Source: Williamsia muralis NBRC 105860 (GTDB lineage: Bacteria; Actinomycetota; Actinomycetes; Mycobacteriales; Mycobacteriaceae). From it: a stretch of 64,000 nt of DNA. Below are positions 47,207-56,727 of this stretch, piece after piece. The stretch is from contig NZ_BDAP01000002.1 in assembly GCF_001598915.1 (NCBI RefSeq), forward strand, positions 62,001-126,000, given 5' to 3'. Under the pieces are notes generated by a model that worked only from the letters and a program-made list of their open reading frames with translations, was not told where the DNA came from and did not search any database. Numbering within the stretch: the first letter of the stretch is position 1; the number at the start of each line of letters is the position of its first letter. Position numbers and translations under genes: made by a program.

Positions 47207-48315
47207 GTCGCGACGTGCGGGCCGGATTCCGGCGGTGGTGCATGGGCGGCCGGTCCCCCGCTGTTGCCGGCCCCGCGGTTCTCGGATGTGGTCTCGGTGC
47301 CGCCACCTCCGCCGCGACGACCCCGGCGGCGTCTGCGGCGAGGCCTCGCCGGTGCGGGCGGAGGCTCATTGCGCTTCTGATTCCGCGCGGCCGCGGCCTT
47401 CTCGTAGGCGTTCGGTTCGGTGCGCGCCCCCTTGGCCTCGGACTCGGCCATCCGGTCGGGGTCGGCGACGAGCTCGGCGATGACGTCCTCTGCGACGCGC
47501 GCCAATCGTCGCTCGTCCGAATAGGTCAGTCGACGAGGGAGCTCGGCGAGTGGAACCCAGGCGACCTCGGCCACCTCGTAGTCGGCGTCGGAGAGTTCAC
47601 CACCGGTGAAGCGCATCAGGTAATGGTGCACCGTCTTGTGGATCCGTTTGCCCTCACTGACAAACCAGTAGTCGATCTTTCCGAGGGGGGCCACCACGTT
47701 GCCCTCGATGCCCGTCTCCTCGGCGACCTCACGGATCGCCGTCTGTTCGGCGGTCTCCCCCGTCTCGATGTGACCTTTCGGCAGCGACCACATCATCCGG
47801 CCGCGGCGATCGACCCGCCCGATGAGGGCGGCGCACCGCTGCTCGTGCGGGCCGTCGAGGCCCGACACCATCAGCCCGCCCGCCGAGGTCTCCCGCACCG
47901 TGCGAAGTCGTTGTTTGGCCAGGTTCGGCGGCACCTTGGCAGGGGCTTTGACCTTGCCCACATCCGACGGCTTGACCTGCGCGGTCCGACCTTCGACAAC
48001 ATGGGTCCCGGCGACCCCGGTGGATTCACTACGGGCGGCCTCGACGCTGTGGTCGGCGGGGCGTGACGGTTTTCGGCGACGTCCGCGGCGCGATCGCCGC
48101 GATCCGGTGGCCGACGCGGTGGCGTCGGTGACGGTCGAGTCGTCGCTGCGTTGCGGTTCCGGACCTGGCTGGGGACTCGGCTGGGGACGGGGCTCTGCTC
48201 CACTGTGATGAGAGCTGTCGATCCGGGTGGCTGTCGATCCGCCGCGCCGATTGCCGCGCCTGCGCCGCGGACGTCGAGGGACGTCCCTATTCGGCTCGGT
48301 GGGTTCGGCTGACAC
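47203..48315 (-). CDS. mutT4: NUDIX hydrolase MutT4-like with disordered flanks
   Basis: Rv3908-like protein of 370 residues. The NUDIX domain lies at about 150-285 with the box [24 protein letters not shown] (catalytic REVAEETG). The first 140 residues are Arg/Pro/Ser-rich and disordered, and the C-terminal 85 are again basic and Gly/Pro-rich. In mycobacteria MutT4 is listed as a nucleotide-pool NUDIX enzyme; its substrate is not settled. GTG start at 48315 with a TAGCAT -10-like element seven bases upstream, implying a leaderless transcript. First gene of the mutT4-DUF6049-murJ operon. Confidence 0.9.
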   Translation of the reverse strand: MSAEPTEPNRDVPRRPRRRRGNRRGGSTATRIDSSHHSGAEPRPQPSPQPGPEPQRSDDSTVTDATASATGSRRSRRGRRRKPSRPADHSVEAARSESTGVAGTHVVEGRTAQVKPSDVGKVKAPAKVPPNLAKQRLRTVRETSAGGLMVSGLDGPHEQRCAALIGRVDRRGRMMWSLPKGHIETGETAEQTAIREVAEETGIEGNVVAPLGKIDYWFVSEGKRIHKTVHHYLMRFTGGELSDADYEVAEVAWVPLAELPRRLTYSDERRLARVAEDVIAELVADPDRMAESEAKGARTEPNAYEKAAAARNQKRNEPPPAPARPRRRRRRGRRGGGGGTETTSENRGAGNSGGPAAHAPPPESGPHVAT

Positions 48316-48322
48316 TCACACG

Positions 48323-48328
48323 ATGCTA
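48323..48328 (-). promoter_or_regulatory. -10 element for leaderless mutT4 transcript
   Basis: TAGCAT on the minus strand ends seven bases before the GTG of mutT4. The spacing leaves no room for a ribosome-binding site, which fits the leaderless mRNAs common in mycolata. Confidence 0.45.
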
Positions 48329-48438
48329 GTCGCCGTTAACCCACCGTTTCTGCCAGCGGGGCCGATGGCGGCGCCCTGGACCCACCGCGGTTTGGTCATG
48401 CCGCGCGATCGGGGTTCGGATCGTCGCCGGTCGGTCGG

Positions 48439-48444
48439 TAGTCT
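48439..48444 (+). promoter_or_regulatory. -10 element for leaderless pcnA transcript
   Basis: TAGTCT matches TAnnnT and ends eight bases before the GTG of the CCA-transferase gene, again without a ribosome-binding site. Together with the opposite element it makes a 137-bp divergent promoter region. Confidence 0.45.
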
Positions 48445-48452
48445 GGCCAGTC

Positions 48453-49928
48453 GTGACAACTCCCCCTTCTTCCACCGGCACCTCGGCCGCCGATGAGCGA
48501 CGCACCAGGTTGCTCGCAGCCGCTGCGGTGTCGTTGCGGGGACTCTCGGACACCCTCGATCCCCTCGGCGCTCGATTTGCCGCAGCGGGACACGAGCTGT
48601 TCCTCGTGGGCGGCTCGGTGCGCGACGCGGTGCTGGGCCGGCTCAGCACCGGCGACCTGGACTTCACCACCGATGCACGTCCCGAGCAGGTGCAGGAGTT
48701 GCTGCGCGGGTGGGCCGAGGCCATCTGGGACACCGGGATCGAGTTCGGCACCATCAGCGCGGTCAGGGCGGGTATCCAGATCGAGATCACCACATTCAGG
48801 GCCGATTCCTATGACCGGGTGAGCCGCAACCCCCAGGTGCGGTTCGGTGATCGACTCGAAGACGATCTGGTGCGCCGCGACTTCTCCATGAACGCGATGG
48901 CCGTGAAGATCGGTGCCGACGGCAGCCAGGAGTTCATCGACCCTCTCGGTGGGATGGACGCGTTGCTGGCCGGGGTGATCGACACGCCCGCCGCGCCCGA
49001 GGATTCGTTCAACGACGATCCGCTGCGCATGTTGCGTGGTGTGCGGTTCGTCTCGCAGCTCGGATTTTCGCTGTCACCGCGGGTGTTCGCGGCCACGGTG
49101 GAGATGGCAGGCCAGATCAAACGGATCACTGTGGAGCGGATTGCAGCCGAACTCGACAAGCTGATCCTCGGCGAACATGCGGTCGATGGAGTCGAGACGT
49201 TGTGTGAGACCGGCCTGGCCGAGCTGATCATCCCCGAGATACCCGGGATGAAGCTGGCCATCGATGAACACCATCAGCACAAGGATGTCTACACCCACTC
49301 CCTCACCGTGCTCGCCCAGGCGATGGACCTCGAGGACGGCGATCCCGATCTGGTCTTGCGGTGGGCGGCGATCCTCCACGACATCGGCAAGCCGGCAACC
49401 AGGCGTCACGAACCGAACGGTGGGGTGAGTTTTCATCACCACGAAGTGGTCGGCGCCAAGATGGTCCGTAAGCGCCTGCGCGCTCTGAAGTATCCGAAGG
49501 CGGTCATCGAGGACGTCGCGAACCTGGTGTTCCTGCATCTGAGGTTCCACGGCTACGGCGACAATCAATGGACCGACTCGGCGGTGCGACGCTACGTGAC
49601 CGATGCCGGTCCCCTGCTGCCGAGGCTGCACAAACTGGTGCGGGCCGACTGCACCACTCGCAACAAGCGCCGGGCGCGCAAGTTGCAACAGAACTACGAC
49701 AACCTCGAGCAGCGCATCGCCAGGATCGCCGAACAGGAAGATCTGGCGAAGGTCCGGCCCGACCTCGACGGCAACACCATCATGGAGTTGCTCGATCTGC
49801 CCCCGGGCCCGATGGTCGGCAAGGCCTGGCGGTATCTCAAGGAACTGCGGCTCGATCGCGGACCCATGTCGCGCGAGGAGGCCGAAGAGGCGTTGCGGCA
49901 ATGGTGGGCCGCCGAGCAGCAGAGCTGA
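48453..49928 (+). CDS. pcnA: CCA tRNA nucleotidyltransferase
   Basis: Adds or repairs the 3' CCA of tRNAs, needed here since the two tRNA genes in the window do not encode CCA. Class II head domain: LFLVGGSVRDAVLGRLSTGDLDFTTDA, RRDFSMNAMAVKI with the template RRDF motif, GSSFNDDPLRMLRGVRF-like EDSFNDDPLRMLRGVRFVSQLGF, plus a C-terminal HD-type domain (WAAILHDIGKPATR, HHHEVVGAKM). 491 residues, GTG start at 48453. Same gene as Rv3907c, opposite to mutT4. Confidence 0.95.
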   Translation: MTTPPSSTGTSAADERRTRLLAAAAVSLRGLSDTLDPLGARFAAAGHELFLVGGSVRDAVLGRLSTGDLDFTTDARPEQVQELLRGWAEAIWDTGIEFGTISAVRAGIQIEITTFRADSYDRVSRNPQVRFGDRLEDDLVRRDFSMNAMAVKIGADGSQEFIDPLGGMDALLAGVIDTPAAPEDSFNDDPLRMLRGVRFVSQLGFSLSPRVFAATVEMAGQIKRITVERIAAELDKLILGEHAVDGVETLCETGLAELIIPEIPGMKLAIDEHHQHKDVYTHSLTVLAQAMDLEDGDPDLVLRWAAILHDIGKPATRRHEPNGGVSFHHHEVVGAKMVRKRLRALKYPKAVIEDVANLVFLHLRFHGYGDNQWTDSAVRRYVTDAGPLLPRLHKLVRADCTTRNKRRARKLQQNYDNLEQRIARIAEQEDLAKVRPDLDGNTIMELLDLPPGPMVGKAWRYLKELRLDRGPMSREEAEEALRQWWAAEQQS

Positions 49929-49944
49929 ACCGGCTGTTCCTTGG

Positions 49945-50751
49945 CTAGCTGAGTGACACCATCTCGCTGATGTCGTCGTTCGGGAACGGGCCGTCGACCA
50001 CAGCGGTCACCGTTGCCTTGTTCAGGGTGATGGCGCCCCTGTGGTTGTCGAGGAAGGCGGTGTCCGCGGCGTCACGGCCGGTCGAGATGCGGACCAATGT
50101 CTGGCGAGGCGCCAGGCAGGTGGCGTCGACAACTCGCCACCGGCCGTCGACGAATGCCTCGGCGACGGCGTGGAAGTCCATCGGATCGCAACCGGGCGCG
50201 TACACGGCGACAAGTCGAGCCGGGACGTTCACCGCCCGCAGGATCGCGACCACCAGGTGTGCGTAGTCGCGGCAGACGCCGGCGCCGGCCAGCAGGGTGT
50301 CGGCGGCGCCGTCGATGGGGTCGCTGGAACCCGGGACGTAGTCCAGATGCGTACCCACCCACGAAGCGACCTTTTCGAGCAGCTCCGCGGGGTCGGTCAG
50401 ATCGCCGAATTGCTTTGCGGCGAAACCGAAGAACTTGTCGGCCTCGGCGTATCGGCTCGGCCGCAGGTACATCGACAGGTCGTGGTCGGATACCGGTGCC
50501 GGGTCGGCGGAACCGAGGACGGTGGCGGTGTACTCCACCTGCAGATTGCCCACCCCGGCGTGCAGCATGTGGATGCGGCTTCCGTGCGCACCGCTGATCT
50601 CTTTGGCCGACACGGGTTTTCCGTCCAGAACAAAGGACAGCGACTCGGTGACCTCGGCCCCGGGATGCGGGGCCACGGTGATCTGGAACTCCAGATCGGT
50701 CTCGCCGGTGATGTCGACGTCGAGATGGGCGGATACATCACGTTTGAGCAC
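49945..50751 (-). CDS. Transglutaminase-like cysteine protease family protein
   Basis: A 268-residue protein. Residues 1-100 form an N-terminal beta domain seen in bacterial transglutaminase-like proteins; the catalytic core has Cys in GAGVCRDYAHL, His in PMDFHAVAEAF and Asp in WRVVDATCLAP. GTG 50751 follows GAGGAG. No signal peptide, so a cytosolic protein is expected. It is tail to tail with pcnA and upstream of nothing else on its strand except the diacylglycerol kinase gene 93 bp away. Biological role unknown. Confidence 0.85.
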   Translation of the reverse strand: MLKRDVSAHLDVDITGETDLEFQITVAPHPGAEVTESLSFVLDGKPVSAKEISGAHGSRIHMLHAGVGNLQVEYTATVLGSADPAPVSDHDLSMYLRPSRYAEADKFFGFAAKQFGDLTDPAELLEKVASWVGTHLDYVPGSSDPIDGAADTLLAGAGVCRDYAHLVVAILRAVNVPARLVAVYAPGCDPMDFHAVAEAFVDGRWRVVDATCLAPRQTLVRISTGRDAADTAFLDNHRGAITLNKATVTAVVDGPFPNDDISEMVSLS

Positions 50752-50844
50752 AGGAACTCCTCGGCAGGGCGGGACTCGGCACGACGGGCCTCTACGGAAG
50801 GGAAGCCCCGTGCGGCTTGGATGGGTGCCCGACGACGGCGGCGG

Positions 50845-51744
50845 CTACGCCAGGAACGTTACCGCACCCGGTCGCACCTCGATGGTTGCCGGCAAACGCC
50901 CGATCCGGTCGCCATCGGCATAGATCGGCGCGGTCGGTACGCAGTCCAGGACAATGCGTGAACCACGGAACTGCTCGACCTCTTTGTGCTCGATGTGCTT
51001 GCCGCTGTACATGGTCGGGAACAATCCGAACATCTTCAGGCGTGGTCCGTGAGAGATCAGTGTGAGGTCGAGCAGGCCGTCGTCGATGACCGCCGACGGC
51101 GTGATCTTCATCCCGCCGCCGTATGAGGGTGTGTTGCCCACCGCCGCCAGGATGAGGTCGCGTTCGAATGTGTTGTCATCCACCGTGATCCGATAGTGAA
51201 ACGGCTTCATCCGCGCCAGTTCGGCGACCGCCGCCAGTGGGTAGCGCAATTGCCCCTTGGGCCACGACATGTTGTTCGCGCGCTCGGTGACCAGCGCGTC
51301 GAGGCCGGTGGCCGCGACCGTTCCGAAAACGGCACTGGGGCCGTCGGCCGGCGTGATGACCGCGATGTCGAACGGTCGGCGACGCCCGGCGGCGATGATG
51401 GCGGCCGCAGCAGCGGGGTCGTCGGTGGGGATCCCCAGAGCGCGTGCGTGGTCGTTGCCGGTCCCGGCCGGGATGAGACCCAGCGGGACACCGGTGTCGC
51501 CGACGGCCTCCAGGGCCAGGCGAACGCTGCCGTCGCCGCCGACCACCACCAGGGCGTCGATGTCGGATGCGGCGGCCGTGCGCGCGAGTTCGCGGGCGTC
51601 GTCGGGGTCGCGGCCGACCAGCTCGGTCACCTCCACACCGCGGTCACGCAGCGCGGCGAGTGCGGTGGCTGCGGCGCGCACGCCGAGGCCATGGCGGGCA
51701 GCGGGATTGATCAGAGCGGACACCCTGGCGATCGCAGTGGTCAT
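50845..51744 (-). CDS. Diacylglycerol kinase family lipid kinase (Rv2252-like)
   Basis: YegS/DgkB-type soluble lipid kinase that phosphorylates diacylglycerol and related lipids. N-terminal ALINPAARHG, nucleotide-binding VVGGDGSVRLALEAVGDTGVPLGLIPAGTGND and the C-terminal GGGMKITPSAVIDDGLLDLTLISHGP with YADGDRIG. About 299 residues from ATG 51744, which overlaps the stop of the flavoprotein gene (ATGA); the longer frame upstream is not conserved. In M. tuberculosis Rv2252 likewise follows Rv2251; it takes part in phosphatidylinositol mannoside-related lipid metabolism. Confidence 0.92.
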   Translation of the reverse strand: MTTAIARVSALINPAARHGLGVRAAATALAALRDRGVEVTELVGRDPDDARELARTAAASDIDALVVVGGDGSVRLALEAVGDTGVPLGLIPAGTGNDHARALGIPTDDPAAAAAIIAAGRRRPFDIAVITPADGPSAVFGTVAATGLDALVTERANNMSWPKGQLRYPLAAVAELARMKPFHYRITVDDNTFERDLILAAVGNTPSYGGGMKITPSAVIDDGLLDLTLISHGPRLKMFGLFPTMYSGKHIEHKEVEQFRGSRIVLDCVPTAPIYADGDRIGRLPATIEVRPGAVTFLA

Positions 51745-53366
51745 GGGATGAGTTTGCCCGGGTTGAGGATGCCGGTGGGGTCGAGCGCGGATTTCACCGC
51801 GCGCAGCACCCGCAGTCCCACGTCGCCGACCTCGTCGGCGAGCCACGGCCGGTGGTCGGCGCCGACGGCGTGATGGTGGGTGATCGTCGCACCGGAATCG
51901 ATCATCGCTTGTGATGCAGCGGTTTTCGCATGCAACCACTGCCCGATGGGATCATCTGAGGCCCGGTAGACCACTGTGAAGTACAACGAAGCCCCGGTGG
52001 GGTAGGTGTGGGAGATGTGGCAGAGCACAAGGGCGGGGGAGCCGGATTCCTCGATGGCGGTGGTCAGGGCTGTGGCCACGGCAGCCTTGGTGTCAGCCAG
52101 CTCGGCCCACGTGGTCGCGGTCTCGAGGGTTTCGCAACCGACGCCGATCGCGAGCAGCGCATCACGTAGGTACGGGGCGTTGAACCTGCCGTGCGCCCAG
52201 GCGTGTGCGGGTTCGGCGCCCATCGATGTGGCGCCGGCAGCCGAGAACAGGGCGGCGGTGAGGTCGCGGCGCGCGGCGGCGAGATCGTCTGTGCCCTCGA
52301 AGGTCGTGATCGCCAGGCAGCCGCCTGACCGGGCCCCGCCCTGATCACCTGCGCCGATCTCGGCTGGTCTCGCCAGGTTCACCCCGGTCTCCGCCTCATC
52401 AGACAACCGCATCACCGTAGGACCACCGCCTTGCTGTGCCACGGCACGCAACGCATCTGCGCCAGAGGCGAAGTCGGGAAAGTGCCACGCTTCGCCGATG
52501 GTCACCTGGGGGATGCGGCGAACTCGCACGGTGACCTGGGTGATGATCCCGAAGGTGCCTTCCGAACCGAGGAACAGTTGCCGAAGGTCCGGCCCTGCAG
52601 CATTTTTCGGCGCGCCACCCAGGTCGAGGGTGCCAACGGGCGTGACCACTCGCAGGCCGGTCACCATGTCGTCGAAGCGCCCGTACCCGGCTGATGCCTG
52701 CCCCGACGATCGGGTGGCCGCGAACCCCCCGATGGTGGCGAACTGAAAGCTCTGTGGAAAGTGCCCGAGTGTGAAGCCGTGTTCGGCGAGAAGTTGTTCG
52801 GCGGCCGGTCCGGTCACCCCTGCGCCGAGGGTGGCCTGCCCCGACACGGTGTCGATCGCGATCAATTCGTCGAAACGGCGCAGGTCGACCGACAGCGTCG
52901 CGCGGTGCTCGCCGCTGTCGGGATCGAGGCCACCAACCACGCTGGTGCCGCCGCCGAAGGGCACCACGGCCACCTCGGAGAGCGCGCACCACTGCAGCAG
53001 GGCATGAACCTCGTCGTCAGACGCGGGGATCGCCACACCGTCCGGCGCGGCCTGCTCTATCTGCTTGCGTCGCAACAGGTCCAGGGTCGATTTACCGCCG
53101 GATCGGATCAGCCGATCGCCGTCGGCGGTCGAGACGGCGTCGACGATCGCGCGCAATGCATCGAGGTCGGTGTCGGTCAGGCGGGTGGGGGACAGGCGCA
53201 CCTGATCGGCGGTCGGTGCATCGATCGGATCGCCGGAGATGCCCAAGACGCCGACGAGAAGGTTCTTGATGTCGGCGGAGAGGTGGGTGGCCGCCGCTTC
53301 GGCTCCCCACGCATCCCACTTCATCGGGGGAAGCGGTAGTGCGTGTTGTGGATAGTTCACCGTCAT
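51741..53366 (-). CDS. FAD-linked oxidase related to alkyl-DHAP synthase (Rv2251-like)
   Basis: 541-residue flavoprotein of the alkyldihydroxyacetonephosphate synthase type. The PCMH FAD domain shows VAVVPFGGGTSVVGG, LGHFPQSFQFATIGGFAATRSSGQASAGYGRFDDMV and GTFGIITQVTVRV; the C-terminus shows SHTYPTGASLYFTV, TITHHHAVGADHRPWL and the closing DPTGILNPGKL. True alkyl-DHAP synthases make ether lipids; whether this one does is unknown. ATG 53366, only 20 bp from the divergent TetR gene. Coupled to the lipid kinase by ATGA. Confidence 0.9.
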   Translation of the reverse strand: MTVNYPQHALPLPPMKWDAWGAEAAATHLSADIKNLLVGVLGISGDPIDAPTADQVRLSPTRLTDTDLDALRAIVDAVSTADGDRLIRSGGKSTLDLLRRKQIEQAAPDGVAIPASDDEVHALLQWCALSEVAVVPFGGGTSVVGGLDPDSGEHRATLSVDLRRFDELIAIDTVSGQATLGAGVTGPAAEQLLAEHGFTLGHFPQSFQFATIGGFAATRSSGQASAGYGRFDDMVTGLRVVTPVGTLDLGGAPKNAAGPDLRQLFLGSEGTFGIITQVTVRVRRIPQVTIGEAWHFPDFASGADALRAVAQQGGGPTVMRLSDEAETGVNLARPAEIGAGDQGGARSGGCLAITTFEGTDDLAAARRDLTAALFSAAGATSMGAEPAHAWAHGRFNAPYLRDALLAIGVGCETLETATTWAELADTKAAVATALTTAIEESGSPALVLCHISHTYPTGASLYFTVVYRASDDPIGQWLHAKTAASQAMIDSGATITHHHAVGADHRPWLADEVGDVGLRVLRAVKSALDPTGILNPGKLIP

Positions 53367-53386
53367 GCGTTACAGTTTTACACAAT

Positions 53387-53983
53387 ATGTCAATCCGTCA
53401 CGCCAAGATCGCCGCAGTGGGCGATCCCTCCGTCGCCGACCGCGTTCTCGACGCGGCGCGGACATGTCTCGTGCGCGCAGAAGGCGGCAAGATCACCCTC
53501 GCCGAGGTTGCGCGACTGGCCGGAGTGAGTCGGCCGACCGTGTACCGACGCTGGCCCGACGTGCAGTCGGTGACCGCCGACCTCGTCACGAGGGAGATGA
53601 GCCGGGTCATCGCCGGCGAGCCGCCACAAGGCACATCGCTGGGGGACAAGGTCGACCGAATTGTCGCCGTGGCCGATGCCATCCGTCGCAACGACCTGTT
53701 CGCGGTGTTGTGGAGTGAGCCGTCGGCAGCGCTGGCGCCGTATGTGTTCATCAGGTTCGGGCGGAGTCAGCAAGCGGTGCTCGCACTCCTGAACCGCACG
53801 ATCGCAGACGGTCAACGCCGCGGCGACATCCGCGACGGCGATCCCGACCAACTGGCCACCATGGTCCTGCTGATCTGCCAGTCCACGATCCAATCCCACG
53901 CGATCGTCGAACCCATTCTCGGTGAGCGATGGTCGCCAGAACTGCGGCACGCACTCATGTCCTATCTGAGGAGCTCGCCATGA
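53387..53983 (+). CDS. TetR family transcriptional regulator (Rv2250c-like)
   Basis: Probable local repressor of the glpD / flavoprotein cluster. N-terminal helix-turn-helix (about 18-65: ILTLAEVARLAGVSRPTVYRRWPDVQSV in family form) and a ligand-binding C-terminal domain of about 130 residues. 198 residues from ATG 53387. Only 20 bp separate its start from that of the flavoprotein gene, so any operator must overlap both promoters. Its stop overlaps the glpD start by ATGA. Same arrangement as Rv2250c between Rv2249c and Rv2251. Confidence 0.88.
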   Translation: MSIRHAKIAAVGDPSVADRVLDAARTCLVRAEGGKITLAEVARLAGVSRPTVYRRWPDVQSVTADLVTREMSRVIAGEPPQGTSLGDKVDRIVAVADAIRRNDLFAVLWSEPSAALAPYVFIRFGRSQQAVLALLNRTIADGQRRGDIRDGDPDQLATMVLLICQSTIQSHAIVEPILGERWSPELRHALMSYLRSSP

Positions 53984-55545
53984 CCGGCAGACCCCTGTCT
54001 TTTGCCGACGCGTCGTTGAACGCCCACCGCCGCAGCAGCGAACTCGCACAACTCGCTTCGCGCACCGATCCGGTGGACGTACTGGTCATCGGTGGGGGTG
54101 TCACCGGGGCCGGGGCGGCACTCGATGCAGCAGCCCGCGGGCTGTCGGTGGTGTTGGTGGAGGCGCATGACCTGGCCTTCGGAACCAGCCGATGGAGCAG
54201 CAAACTCGTCCATGGCGGTCTGCGATACCTCGCGACCGGCAACATCGCGATCGCACGCGAATCCGCGCTCGAACGTCATCGGGTGATGACGGTGATCGCA
54301 CCGCATCTCGTACGGCCGGTCGGCCAGCTGCTGCCTGTCTACTCCGACACCCCGTTTGTCGCCAAGGTCGCGGCCCGCGCAGGCATGTTTGCCGGAGATG
54401 TGCTGCGGCACAACGCCAAGACGCCCACCACCGTATTGCCGCGCTCACGCCGGATCTCGGCGCAGCGGGCAGGCGAACTGTGTCCGGGAATCCGGACCGA
54501 TGGGTTGCGGTCGGCGGTCCTGGGACACGATGGGCAGCTCATCGACGATGCCCGTCTGGTGGTCGCACTCGCGCGTACCGCGGCAGGTCTCGGCGCCAGT
54601 ATCTGTACCTACACCCGCGCCTCCGACGTCACCGGGCACGGCGCTCTGCTCACCGACACCAGGACGGGCCACAGCTTCCCGATCGCAGCCCGGTCGGTGA
54701 TCAACGCAACCGGGGTGTGGTCGGGCCAGGTCGACGATTCGATACGCCTACGGCCAAGTCGCGGAACGCATCTCGTGGTCGACGCCGCTGCTGTGGGGAA
54801 TCCGACCGCCGCCCTCACCGTTCCGATGGCGGGCAGCATCAGCCGGTTCGTCTTCGCACTGCCGCAGCAGCTGGGCCGGGTGTACATCGGGCTCACCGAC
54901 GAGGACGCACCAGGCGACATCCCGGACGAGCCCACCCCGTCCAAGAACGAGATCGATCTGCTGCTCAACACGATCAACCAGGCACTCAGCCGGGAACTCA
55001 CCCGGTCGGACATTCGCGGCACCTACTCGGGACTGCGACCGCTGATCGACGACGGCGGCACGGGGGAGCGGGCCACCGCGGACCTGTCGCGCAACCATCT
55101 GGTCCGGGTCAGTCCTACCGGTGTGATCACGGTGGTGGGCGGGAAGCTGACGACCTACCGCCAGATGGCCCAGGACGCCGTCGACGAAGCCGTCCAGCGC
55201 GGCGGCATACGCGCGGCATCGTGCGAGACCGAGTCACTGGCACTGGTGGGCGCCGTCGGGCGGACCGGCGACAGCACGTTGCCCGAGTCGCTGGTGGCGC
55301 GGTTCGGTGCCGAGGCCGAGCGCGTCCTCGAGACGGCCACGGTGAGCAACCCCGCCGGCCGAATAGCCGAGGACATCGACGTCACCCGGGCCGAAGTGCA
55401 GTACGCGCTGACCGCCGAAGGGGCGCTGAACGTTGATGACATCCTGGCCAGACGCACCCGAATTGCGTTGGTGCCCAGCGATGCCGACGCGGCACGCCCG
55501 GCAGTCACCGAGATCGTCAAGGCGGCCGTGTCCGCGAGCGCTTGA
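53980..55545 (+). CDS. glpD: Glycerol-3-phosphate dehydrogenase, FAD-dependent
   Basis: Membrane-associated enzyme oxidising glycerol 3-phosphate to dihydroxyacetone phosphate, feeding electrons to quinone. FAD motif DVLVIGGGVTGAGAALDAAARG, substrate region FGTSRWSSKLVHGGLRYLATGN, FAGDVLRHNAKTP and the end motif ITVVGGKLTTYRQMAQD. 521 residues; ATG 53980 with GAGGAG upstream. DHAP is also the precursor for alkyl-DHAP-type chemistry, which fits its coupling to the regulator of the flavoprotein. Corresponds to GlpD1 (Rv2249c). Confidence 0.95.
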   Translation: MTGRPLSFADASLNAHRRSSELAQLASRTDPVDVLVIGGGVTGAGAALDAAARGLSVVLVEAHDLAFGTSRWSSKLVHGGLRYLATGNIAIARESALERHRVMTVIAPHLVRPVGQLLPVYSDTPFVAKVAARAGMFAGDVLRHNAKTPTTVLPRSRRISAQRAGELCPGIRTDGLRSAVLGHDGQLIDDARLVVALARTAAGLGASICTYTRASDVTGHGALLTDTRTGHSFPIAARSVINATGVWSGQVDDSIRLRPSRGTHLVVDAAAVGNPTAALTVPMAGSISRFVFALPQQLGRVYIGLTDEDAPGDIPDEPTPSKNEIDLLLNTINQALSRELTRSDIRGTYSGLRPLIDDGGTGERATADLSRNHLVRVSPTGVITVVGGKLTTYRQMAQDAVDEAVQRGGIRAASCETESLALVGAVGRTGDSTLPESLVARFGAEAERVLETATVSNPAGRIAEDIDVTRAEVQYALTAEGALNVDDILARRTRIALVPSDADAARPAVTEIVKAAVSASA

Positions 55546-55560
55546 CCCTATCCTGGTGCG

Positions 55561-56727
55561 ATGAGCGAAGTCACCGAGGACGATCTGTCCGACATCCTGG
55601 CGGCAACCCGGAGTTTTGTGCGTGAGCAGGTGGTTCCGCGCGAGCAGGAGATCGCCGACGGCGATGCGATTCCTGCCGACCTCCTGCAGGCGGCCAAGGA
55701 CATGGGCTTGTTCGGGTTCGCGATCCCTCAGCAGTGGGGTGGTCTCGGTCTGGACCTCGAACAGGATGTCCGGCTCGCACAGGAGTTGGGCTACACGAGT
55801 CTGGCCTTCCGGTCGAGCCTCGGCACCAACAACGGCATCGCCGGTCAGGTGCTGGTGGAGTTCGGAACCGATGAACAGAAAGAAGCCTGGCTGAGCCGGA
55901 TCGCGTCGGGCGAGGTGGTGGCGTCGTTTGCGCTCACCGAGGACGGGGCCGGTTCGAATCCGGCCGGCCTACGAACGAAAGCCGTTGCCGACGGGGATGA
56001 TTGGGTGATCAGCGGCGAGAAGCGCTACATCACCAACGCGCCGTGGGCCGATCTGTTCGTGGTGTTCGCGCGCTACCGGCCGGCCGATGAGACCGGCCCG
56101 GGCATCGCAGTCTTCCTGGTGCCTGCCGATACCCCCGGAGTGAGTGTGGGCCCGAAGGATTCGAAGATGGGCCAACAAGGGTCGGTGACCGCCCAGGTCT
56201 TCTTCGACGACGTCCGGGTACCCGGTGCGTCACTTGTGGGCGGCGATCCAGAGGTGGGATACCGGGCGGCCATGACCATTCTCGCCCGTGGCCGCATCCA
56301 CATCGCGGCAGTCGCAGTCGGGCAGGCGCAACGTGCATTGGACGAATCGGTGCAGTACGCCGCGCTGACGACGCAGGGAGGCACCGCGATCGGCGACTTC
56401 CAGTTGGTGCAGGCAATGCTCGCCGACCAGCAAACCGGCGTGATGGCCGGCCGGGCGCTGGTGGCCGAAGCGGCGCGCAAATGGGTCAGCGGCGAGGACC
56501 GTCGCATCGCGCCCTCGGTGGCAAAGCTGTATTGCACCGAGATGCTGGGCAAGGTCGCCGATCTCGCGGTTCAGGTTCACGGGGGCAGCGGGTACATCAG
56601 AGGTGTTGTGGTGGAACGCATTTACCGAGACGCGCGACTCCTGCGGTTGTACGAGGGCACCAGTGAGATACAGCGGCTGATCATCGGCTCAGGCCTGGTG
56701 CGAGCGGAGAAGAAGAGGACTCAGTAA
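55561..56727 (+). CDS. Acyl-CoA dehydrogenase
   Basis: FAD enzyme catalysing alpha-beta desaturation of acyl-CoA. Typical segments: GLFGFAIPQQWGGLGLD, ASFALTEDGAGSNPAGL (FAD contact), WVISGEKRYITNA, KDSKMGQQGSVTAQVFFDDVRVP, and the C-terminal YEGTSEIQRLIIG, where the Glu of YEGTSE is the usual catalytic base. 388 residues, ATG 55561, 15 bp after glpD, so probably the same transcript. Its end overlaps the end of the convergent EgtE-like gene by seven bases. Chain-length preference unknown. Confidence 0.94.
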   Translation: MSEVTEDDLSDILAATRSFVREQVVPREQEIADGDAIPADLLQAAKDMGLFGFAIPQQWGGLGLDLEQDVRLAQELGYTSLAFRSSLGTNNGIAGQVLVEFGTDEQKEAWLSRIASGEVVASFALTEDGAGSNPAGLRTKAVADGDDWVISGEKRYITNAPWADLFVVFARYRPADETGPGIAVFLVPADTPGVSVGPKDSKMGQQGSVTAQVFFDDVRVPGASLVGGDPEVGYRAAMTILARGRIHIAAVAVGQAQRALDESVQYAALTTQGGTAIGDFQLVQAMLADQQTGVMAGRALVAEAARKWVSGEDRRIAPSVAKLYCTEMLGKVADLAVQVHGGSGYIRGVVVERIYRDARLLRLYEGTSEIQRLIIGSGLVRAEKKRTQ

